From: Isosphaeraceae bacterium
GTDB taxonomy: Bacteria; Planctomycetota; Planctomycetia; Isosphaerales; Isosphaeraceae
Direction: 5' to 3'
Length of the DNA stretch: 40,447 bases
Assembly: GCA_021324445.1 (NCBI GenBank)
Contig: JAJPJC010000260.1
Location: 1 to 40,447, forward strand
Shown here in pieces: positions 34,484 to 40,447 of the stretch; position 1 is the first letter of the stretch; the number at the start of each line of letters is the position of its first letter. The notes under the pieces are model-generated. The model had not been told where the DNA came from. It worked only from the letters and a program-made list of their open reading frames with translations, and made no database searches. Made by a program: the position numbers and the translations under genes.

Positions 34484-35689
34484 ATGCCAGTGACAGCCGA
34501 GCCGGGGCAACTCGATGAGGGACTCCAGGACCCGAACGGACGGGAATCGCCCGCATTGGACCGTCATGAAGACCGACGGCGGGCGGGGGTGCCGACCGTG
34601 TCCGTCCTGGTCGGACCGCTGGGCTCGGCGTTGCAGAAGGCGGTGCGCTGGTGCGACTCGCTGGGCCGGCCGTTGGTGATGCTTCGAGTGGAGCAGGCCG
34701 GGCTGGCGGCGGAATCTCTGGTTGTCCCCTGGGTGGACCGGCTGGCGGACGGGCGCGACCTGGTTGATGCCGCGGTCGCCTGGCTGGCGCGGCGGCTGGA
34801 TCGGCCTGCCGGCGCGCTGGGCCGGTCGCTCCGCAGGATGACCCCCTACGAGGTCGACCAGTTCTTCGACGCGGCCGTGCCGCTGGAGAGCCGGACCGGC
34901 GTCGAGCGGCTGGCCCGCCGCTTGATCGAGCTGGCAGCCCAGGGACGGCGGCGCTCCGCCCCGGGGCTCGCTCCCGAGCTGAACGCACTCCTGGACGGCA
35001 AGGGCCGGCCGTGGGTCCGCCTGCTGGCGGCACTCGGTGAGCTGGTCCCCCAGGAGTGCCTGCCCGTCCTGCTCGTGATTCCCGCCGACGGCGATCCGCC
35101 GCGACCCCCGATGGAGGACCTGGCGCGGCTGCTGGCGGAGCTGGCCGCGGCCCAGCCCCGCGCGGCCCTTGCCCTGATCATCGAGCCCGGCCGGTTCGAA
35201 GCCGACTTTGCCCGGGCACCCGATTCCCGCGCCCAGGCGCTGCTCCGCGAGGGGATCATCAAGGTCGGGGAGTCGGAAGACGACCGTCTCTTGTCTCGGA
35301 CGCACCCCGCACCGCTCACCCCGCACCCCGACGACGAGGCCCGCAGCGCGGTGGAACGGTTCGTCTTCGACCTGCTCGAATCCATGCCCGAGACCGTCGG
35401 GCTGTTCCAGCTCAACGCCACGCTCGACTTCGCCTTCGGACCGGGCCGCGCCATCGAGGTCGATTTGCTCGCCCGGTCCCTCAAGCTGGTCATCGAGATC
35501 GACGGCTACTACCATTTCCAGGACCCCGAGGCGTACCGCCGCGATCGCCGCAAGGACCTCGAGCTGCAAACGCGCGGATACCTGGTCTTGCGGTTCCTGG
35601 CCGTCGATGTCGTCGATCGCCTCGAGCAGGTGCTGGACACCACGCTTTCGGCGGTCGCATTTTGCCGCCATCGACAGGCCACGAGGTGA
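34484..35689 (+). CDS. DUF559/Vsr-like nuclease with degenerate P-loop-like N-terminus
   Basis: 401 residues from ATG 34484, behind GGTGGAGG; upstream TTG 34412 falls inside the promoter. The C-terminal 100 residues form a DUF559 (very-short-patch-repair-like) PD-(D/E)XK domain: AIEVDLL (D327), VIEIDGYYHF (E338, D340, H344), YRRDRRKDLELQTRGYLVLRF. All expected catalytic residues are present. Residues 38-260 look like a P-loop fold that lost its ATP site: SVLVGPLGSALQKAV (44-54, no GK[ST]), then LPVLLVIPADG where Walker B should be. First gene of a tight three-gene operon, 6 bases before the next. Likely a DNA-cutting effector; DNA cleavage itself is inferred. Confidence 0.82.
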   Translation: MPVTAEPGQLDEGLQDPNGRESPALDRHEDRRRAGVPTVSVLVGPLGSALQKAVRWCDSLGRPLVMLRVEQAGLAAESLVVPWVDRLADGRDLVDAAVAWLARRLDRPAGALGRSLRRMTPYEVDQFFDAAVPLESRTGVERLARRLIELAAQGRRRSAPGLAPELNALLDGKGRPWVRLLAALGELVPQECLPVLLVIPADGDPPRPPMEDLARLLAELAAAQPRAALALIIEPGRFEADFARAPDSRAQALLREGIIKVGESEDDRLLSRTHPAPLTPHPDDEARSAVERFVFDLLESMPETVGLFQLNATLDFAFGPGRAIEVDLLARSLKLVIEIDGYYHFQDPEAYRRDRRKDLELQTRGYLVLRFLAVDVVDRLEQVLDTTLSAVAFCRHRQATR

Positions 35690-35695
35690 ACGCAC

Positions 35696-36805
35696 ATGAC
35701 GGCTCCGACCAACATCTCGGCGATCGGCCCCCTGGTCCTGGTGCGGCTGCTGGCCGCCGGCGAGAAGGGCGAGACCGGCTCGAAAGTCAAGAAGGACCTC
35801 GAGCCGTTGCTGGCGCATCGATGGTCGGGCGTGACGCTGGTCGATGCGCTGAACCGCACCCACGATGAGCTGGAGGCGGCTGGCTTGGTGGCGTCCCTGC
35901 CCGGCAAGACCCGGAAGGCCGCGCCCAAGATCGCCCTGACCGTCGAGGGCCGCCGCCGGGGGCTGGAATTCCTGGGTCTGGACGCGATGCCGGTCAAACC
36001 CAAGCCGACCTGGACGAACCTGAAGAAGATCTGGCTGGTCGCCCGCGCCATGGGACTGGGCCCACTGACTGACCAATCGTCCGCTCAGTTCGCCAAGGAT
36101 GATGGATTCAAGGGCGCCCTGCTCAGGCAGCAATTCCAACTCCCGACCAGCGCGATACCCAAGCTGGACGTTGCCACCGACGCCCTGGCCTGGAAACTGA
36201 TCGGTTTCGAAGGGGTCGCGCGGAAGTTCGATGCCAAGTCGGTCAAGACGGCGCTCTTGAATCGCGCCCTGGGCGACGGCCGTCCGACCGACTTCAAGAA
36301 GGCCGCGAGCCGGCTGGTGGCCCACCGGTCGGGCGCGCGGCGCGACGATCCCAAGGAGCTGCGGGACGCGGTCCTGCGCGGCTGGATCGATCGGATCAGC
36401 GGCCCGTCGGAACCCGGCGGGGCCCAAGAACCTCCGGCCTTGTCCGTTTATCGGCCGGCGACCCCCGAACCGCAGGAGTCTCCCCCGGGACCGCCGCCGG
36501 CCGGAAAGCCGCCGCTCGAGTTGTCGGCGCTGGCCGAGCGCGTCAAGGCCGCCGCGCGCGCCTGCCCGACCGGCCGATTCGGCGCCAACAAGGTGTTCGT
36601 CGCGCACGTCTGGAAGGAGCTCCGGTCCGATCCCGACTTCGCCGGGATGGACCTGGACGAGTTCAAGGAGTTCCTGGGCCTGGCCAATAACTTCCGGTTG
36701 CTCGACCTCGCCCGGGCCGACCTGGTCCAGGCGATGGACCCCGAGGACGTCCGCCTGTCCGAGGTCCGGTACCTCAATGCGACATTCCATTTCATCCGCA
36801 TTTGA
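35696..36805 (+). CDS. Winged-helix-like adaptor protein of the nuclease/ATPase operon
   Basis: 369-residue protein without a recognised family. The first 95 residues read as a winged-helix fold (GPLVLVRLLAAGEKGETGSKVKKDL, DELEAAGLVASLPG, KIALTVEGRRRGLEFLG, cited as landmarks). A middle helical region is followed by a Pro-rich linker (about 240-272). A second winged-helix-like unit (about 275-369) carries VFVAHVWKELRSDPDFAGMD, EFKEFLGLAN and VRYLNATFHFIRI. Two DNA- or protein-binding wHTH modules joined by a linker suggest a specificity or bridging subunit. The next gene begins 17 bases after its stop. Confidence 0.72.
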   Translation: MTAPTNISAIGPLVLVRLLAAGEKGETGSKVKKDLEPLLAHRWSGVTLVDALNRTHDELEAAGLVASLPGKTRKAAPKIALTVEGRRRGLEFLGLDAMPVKPKPTWTNLKKIWLVARAMGLGPLTDQSSAQFAKDDGFKGALLRQQFQLPTSAIPKLDVATDALAWKLIGFEGVARKFDAKSVKTALLNRALGDGRPTDFKKAASRLVAHRSGARRDDPKELRDAVLRGWIDRISGPSEPGGAQEPPALSVYRPATPEPQESPPGPPPAGKPPLELSALAERVKAAARACPTGRFGANKVFVAHVWKELRSDPDFAGMDLDEFKEFLGLANNFRLLDLARADLVQAMDPEDVRLSEVRYLNATFHFIRI

Positions 36806-36822
36806 AATGAAAGAACCCTTTC

Positions 36823-39800
36823 ATGACGACCGTCACCATGAGCGGAAAACCAGGCTCCGAGACCCCGGGCGGGCCCAGTGACGGCGACCCCCGCGTCGCG
36901 GCGTTCTGCTCGCCCCACCTCCCCGAGCTGTTCCACGCCTTTGCCTACGCCAATGATGTCTGGAGGCGCGACCCCTTCGACGTGGAGTCGATCCACCCGG
37001 GCGCCCGGGAGGCGTTCCAGCGGATCGTCGGCCGGGTGCGCGCCACCTCGAGCCTGCCCACGGGCCGGATCCTGCTCCTGCTGGGCGAATCGGGCTGCGG
37101 CAAGACGCACCTGATGCGGGCCTTTCGCAACCAGGTGCACGGCCGGGAGTCGGGATACTGCGGCTATCTGCAGATGACCGCCTTCACCGGCCAGTATGGG
37201 CGGTACGTCCTCAACAACCTGATCGACTCGCTCGACAAGCCCTACGACGAGACGCGGTCCGAGACCACGGGACTCATGCGGCTCTCGAATGCGCTGGCCG
37301 AGTCGTCCCGCGACGTGCCGCGCGCCTGGCTGGATCAACTCCGCGAAGGGGGCCTGGACCAGCCGAGCCTCGACCGGCTGGTCGCCGACCTGGCCGACCG
37401 GATCATCCTGGACGAGCGGTTCAACACGATCGACGTCTACCTCGTGCAAGCTCTTTTATATCTCCAGGGGAACGACCCGCGGATCAAGGCGCGGGTGCTG
37501 AAGTATCTCCGCTGCGAGGACCTCACCGAGCACGACCGCCGGCTCCTGGGCGGGATCGTCCCCTGCACGTATCCCGACGCGCCGCATCGGCTCATCGAGC
37601 GGCTGGGGCAGTTGATCTGGGCCGTCGAGCAGGTGCCGTTGATCCTGTGCGTCGACCAGCTCGAGGACGTCTTCGACCTGGAGGAGGCGGCGGTCCAGTT
37701 CCGCCGCGCCATGGCCACGCTCTGCGACCTGGTCAGCCGGCTGCGCTCGGCCATCGTGGTCATTGCCTGCCTGGAAACGTTTTATGATGAGCTGAAGAAA
37801 ATGCTCACTCGGCCGATCAAGGACCGGGTCGAGAGCGACCCTCCGCCGGTCGGCCTGACGGCGCCGTGCACGGCCGACGAGGTCCGGCGCCTGATCGCGC
37901 AACGGCTGATGTTCCTCTACGAAGCGATGGACGTCCCCTTCCGGGCCGATCAGCCGACGTACCCGATCCCCGAGGCGATGATCGGCAAGCTGGTCGGTCT
38001 CCGCGCCCGCGACGTCCTGGGCGCGGTGCACACCTACCGCGAGCGCTGTATCGCGAAAGGGAAGATGGCGGACCACCCTTTTGACGGCGGCGGCCGGCCC
38101 GACGAATTCAGCCGGGGTCTCGAGCAGCGGGTCATCGAGATCGAGCAAGCCTGGAACGAGGTTCGCTCGACGTCCACGATCGTGGTCCCGGCCGAGGAGG
38201 GGGAGCTGGCGGGAATCCTCTCGGAAGCGATCGCGTCGTGCTCGGCCGAGCTCGAGACAGGAGATTCCCTCGAGGCGGAGGCGGAGCAGCGCTTCATCCA
38301 GGTCGAGCGCCATGGCGGCGACAATTCGGTCGAGCGGCTCCTGGTGGGGATCTGCAACAAGGGGGCTCAGGCGGGCGCGCTGAGCCGCCAGATCGACGAG
38401 GTGGAGCGGCGGGCCGGCGAGCACCGGCCGGTCATCGTGCGCTCGACGGCGTTCCCGAACAGCCCGAAGGCGGCCGTGGTGCAGCAGCTTGGCAAGCTGA
38501 TCGCCCGCGGGGGCCGGCGCGTGGTCGTCGAGGACTCCGACTGGCGGACCATGATGGCCCTGGCCCTGTTCCGCCCCGGCCGCGGCGGCGACCCGGGCTT
38601 CGCGGCCTGGCTCCGCCAGAGTCGCCCCCTGACCAGCCTCACGTCGATGCGGGCCATCCTGGGCCTCGACCATCGCGGCGAGCCGCCCGCGGCGGGCGCC
38701 GCCCAGCCATCGGTTCCGGCTGCCCAGCCCCGCGGCGGCTCGACCACGCCCGGCTCTGCGCCCGCGCCCAGGGGCGCGGCGACGAAGCCCATCGCGCCGA
38801 GTTCGCCCCCGAGCCCGATGCGGGCTCCGCCGCCGGCCCCCGAGAGCGCCGCTCGGCTCATCGTCGGGACGACCTGCGACCGCCGCGGCGAGCCGGTCGC
38901 CATCGAGGTGGCCGAGCTGACGCGCCCGGCCGCCTTCCTGGGTGCGCCGGGCAGCGGCAAGACGACGGCCGCGCTGGGGGTCGTCGAGCAGCTCTTGCTC
39001 AAGGGAGTCCCGGCGATCCTGGTCGACCGCAAGGGAGACCTCTGCGCCTACGCCCGCCCGGACCTGGGTCTGCGCCCGGGGCTCACCGGCGAGCTGGCCG
39101 CGCGCGGGGAGCGGCTCCGCGCGGCGGTTGACCTCGCCCTGTACACGCCGCGACGGCCGGATGGACGCCCGCTGTCGATCGCGGCCGCGCCCCCGCTGGG
39201 CGCCCTACCGGTCCTCGAGCGCGAGCAGGCTGCCAAGGTCGCCGCCGGCGCGCTGGCCGGCATGATGAATTACTCGGACAAGAAGCGCGACCAGTCCTGC
39301 CTGGCCATCCTGTCCCGGGCCATCGACCTCCTCAGCCGGGAGAATCCTCAGGCGGCCTTGCCGATCAAGGCCCTGGTCGACTTCATCGCCGAGAAGGACC
39401 CGGCGCTGATCAACGAAGTCGGCTACCTCGACGTCAAGCTCTTCGATCACCTGGTCCAGGACCTGGAAACCCTCCGGCTCAACCAGGGCGACCTCCTGGC
39501 CGCCGAGGGTGAGCCGCTCGATCTCGACGCGCTGTTGGGCCTCGGCCCCCATCGGACGCCGGGCAAGACCCGGCTGTCGATCATCAGCACCAAGTTCCTG
39601 GGGACCAACCAGGACGTGCAGTTCTGGGTCGCCCAGTTCCTCATGGCGCTGGGCCGATGGATCAGTCGGTCTCCCGCTCCGGACGGCTCCCTTCAGGCCG
39701 TGGTCCTCTTCGACGAGGCCGATCTCTACTTGCCCGCCGTGCGCCAGCCGGCCACCAAGGAGCCGATGGAGAACCTGCTCAAGCGGGCGCGGTCCGCCGG

Positions 39801-40089
39801 GCTGGGGCTGCTTCTGGCGACCCAGAGCCCCGGCGACTTCGACTACAAGTGCCGCGACAATGTCCGGACCTGGTTCGCCGGCCAGGTCAAGGAGGCCAAC
39901 TCGATCGCCAAGATGAAGCCGATGCTGAGTGATTGTCGCATCGACGTCGCGGCACGGCTCCCCGGCCAGGCACCCGGCGAGTTCTGCCTGATCCGCGACG
40001 GCGACGTCACTCTCCTGAAAGTGCGGCCTTCCGCCGTCGATCCCCGGCAAGTCCCCGAGGAGGAGATCGTCCGGCTGGCTCGACCTTAG
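36823..40089 (+). CDS. Dual-ATPase protein: AAA/STAND-like module plus HerA/FtsK-like translocase
   Basis: 1088 residues. Module 1 has Walker A GESGCGKT (88-95) and Walker B LILCVDQLED (273-282), followed by a helical lid-like region (TADEVRRLIAQRLMFLY). A middle region of about 400-620 has an alpha/beta segment (RPVIVRSTAFPNSPKAAVVQ, RRVVVEDSDW). A Pro/Ala-rich linker lies at about 625-685. Module 2 is HerA/VirB4-type: Walker A GAPGSGKTT (707-715), DRKGDLCAYARP, Walker B VVLFDEADLY (960-969; D964, E965), catalytic Gln in LLATQSPGD (Q1001), and the KRARSAG and NVRTWFAGQV motifs. HerA-type ATPases pump DNA and partner with nucleases. Third gene of the operon. Confidence 0.85.
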   Translation: MTTVTMSGKPGSETPGGPSDGDPRVAAFCSPHLPELFHAFAYANDVWRRDPFDVESIHPGAREAFQRIVGRVRATSSLPTGRILLLLGESGCGKTHLMRAFRNQVHGRESGYCGYLQMTAFTGQYGRYVLNNLIDSLDKPYDETRSETTGLMRLSNALAESSRDVPRAWLDQLREGGLDQPSLDRLVADLADRIILDERFNTIDVYLVQALLYLQGNDPRIKARVLKYLRCEDLTEHDRRLLGGIVPCTYPDAPHRLIERLGQLIWAVEQVPLILCVDQLEDVFDLEEAAVQFRRAMATLCDLVSRLRSAIVVIACLETFYDELKKMLTRPIKDRVESDPPPVGLTAPCTADEVRRLIAQRLMFLYEAMDVPFRADQPTYPIPEAMIGKLVGLRARDVLGAVHTYRERCIAKGKMADHPFDGGGRPDEFSRGLEQRVIEIEQAWNEVRSTSTIVVPAEEGELAGILSEAIASCSAELETGDSLEAEAEQRFIQVERHGGDNSVERLLVGICNKGAQAGALSRQIDEVERRAGEHRPVIVRSTAFPNSPKAAVVQQLGKLIARGGRRVVVEDSDWRTMMALALFRPGRGGDPGFAAWLRQSRPLTSLTSMRAILGLDHRGEPPAAGAAQPSVPAAQPRGGSTTPGSAPAPRGAATKPIAPSSPPSPMRAPPPAPESAARLIVGTTCDRRGEPVAIEVAELTRPAAFLGAPGSGKTTAALGVVEQLLLKGVPAILVDRKGDLCAYARPDLGLRPGLTGELAARGERLRAAVDLALYTPRRPDGRPLSIAAAPPLGALPVLEREQAAKVAAGALAGMMNYSDKKRDQSCLAILSRAIDLLSRENPQAALPIKALVDFIAEKDPALINEVGYLDVKLFDHLVQDLETLRLNQGDLLAAEGEPLDLDALLGLGPHRTPGKTRLSIISTKFLGTNQDVQFWVAQFLMALGRWISRSPAPDGSLQAVVLFDEADLYLPAVRQPATKEPMENLLKRARSAGLGLLLATQSPGDFDYKCRDNVRTWFAGQVKEANSIAKMKPMLSDCRIDVAARLPGQAPGEFCLIRDGDVTLLKVRPSAVDPRQVPEEEIVRLARP

Positions 40090-40117
40090 CCGGTCCCGGC
40101 CCCACGAGCGGCTGGGC

Positions 40118-40270
40118 CTACTCCTCGATTTGGTCCGCCAGCTTGATTAACTGCTCGATCAGAACTCGCACTTCCCCTTGCGAAAGTTCAATCGGATCGC
40201 CGTTACGATCTCCAGCTTTGATATGGATTGCTCCCGGCTCAATCCAGGCTCGGAGATTGCCCTCACACAT
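40118..40270 (-). CDS. 50-residue conserved-looking small protein
   Basis: Frame from ATG 40270 to TAG 40118. It has the sense-like composition of a real protein: NLRAWIEPGAIHIKAGDR, GDPIELSQGEVRVLIEQL, ending LADQIEE. A beta-rich N-half is followed by an amphipathic helix. This layout (HIKA..., GDPIEL, helix ending in acidic residues) is familiar from small hypothetical proteins of planctomycetes. It is convergent with the dual-ATPase gene, 28 bases between. No clear ribosome binding site precedes it. Function unknown. Confidence 0.6.
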   Translation of the reverse strand: MCEGNLRAWIEPGAIHIKAGDRNGDPIELSQGEVRVLIEQLIKLADQIEE

Positions 40271-40291
40271 GACGACGACCCGTTTAGGCGA

Positions 40292-40447
40292 CAGGTGTGT
40301 GGAAACTCAGCCGAACCCACCGACAGCGCGGAGATTTCCCCCTACCAGCCCGACGCGCCAGCGCGGGTCGTTCCTGATGGGCTGCACGACCTCCGGTGAT
40401 CCGCGCTGGCGCGTCGGGCTGGGAAGGCAGGTGTGTGGAAACCCAGC
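40292..40447. repeat. 21-bp perfect inverted repeat flanked by 20-bp direct repeats
   Basis: 40346-40366 and 40401-40421 are perfect 21-base reverse complements with a 34-base loop (core CGACGCGCCAGCGCGG). Outside them 40292-40311 and 40428-40447 are direct repeats (CAGGTGTGTGGAAAC then T/C then CAGC, 19 of 20). The array continues out of the window. Confidence 0.8.

Noticed and set aside
34187..36790. Minus-strand extension of the sodC frame to a 1057-residue protein
   Set aside because: Only the last 189 residues are a protein family (Cu/Zn SOD with its own signal peptide and ribosome binding site). The rest is antisense to the nuclease and adaptor genes.
34384..40089. BREX, DISARM or type I restriction locus
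   Set aside because: No PglZ, methyltransferase, SNF2 helicase or HsdR/S/M-like protein is present; only a DUF559 nuclease, a wHTH-like protein and a dual ATPase.
1..40447. tRNA, rRNA, riboswitch or IS transposase
   Set aside because: I scanned the gaps by eye and found no tRNA cloverleaf, rRNA-like stretch, known riboswitch core or DDE/HUH transposase motif; covariance-model searches could still find something weak.

Overview
The window looks like chromosomal DNA of a high-GC planctomycete, most likely of the Isosphaeraceae type. The evidence is indirect. Two large exported proteins carry the LExRxxLS-type N-terminal motif typical of planctomycete surface proteins. There are two Uma2-family (DUF820) genes, a DUF4214 surface protein, a small planctomycete-style lipoprotein with an LMAGC lipobox, and many short intergenic inverted repeats. 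No rRNA, tRNA, CRISPR array, IS transposase or prophage gene was seen.

Layout. 1-5413 (minus) is the 5' part of a giant secreted sedolisin (S53) protease. Its C-terminal half is a glycine-rich GGX array interleaved with beta-helix-like rungs, and it runs off the window. 6101-9439 holds an AhpD-like protein, a membrane-anchored alpha/beta hydrolase, a Uma2 protein and an orphan DNA methyltransferase. The methyltransferase sits directly behind a sigma-54-type activator (9448-10680). 10840-17264 (minus) is a long co-directional run: argH, a HEAT protein, hicB, hicA, a second hicB, lysA, and a large exported HEAT protein with a receiver-like domain. 17457-19489 has a small membrane protein convergent with an HtrA/Deg-like protease. 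19640-27850 is a metal-type RND efflux locus: TolC on the minus strand, and the adaptor and pump on the plus strand, with a Uma2 gene and a frameshifted membrane gene between adaptor and pump. 27866-28520 is a higBA toxin-antitoxin pair. 28932-30372 has an exported PepSY-like protein with an acidic/histidine-rich tail, the relic end of a histidine kinase, and a lipoprotein. 30818-33372 is a frameshifted LExRxxLS/Ig-like/DUF4214 surface protein. 33617-34186 is a cysteine-free Cu/Zn superoxide dismutase.

The most interesting part is 34384-40089. It is a compact three-gene operon behind a good sigma-70-like promoter. It encodes a DUF559/Vsr-like nuclease with a degenerate P-loop-like N-terminus, a winged-helix-like adaptor, and an 1088-residue protein with two ATPase modules: an AAA/STAND-like one and a HerA/FtsK-like translocase. 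The layout (nuclease, adaptor, dual ATPase) resembles DNA-targeting defence systems built on HerA-type pumps, but I do not recognise it as a named system. A 50-residue planctomycete-type small protein (40118-40270, minus) converges on it.

Long ORFs on the opposite strand of many of these genes (up to 1438 codons) are antisense shadows caused by the high GC content and are left out.
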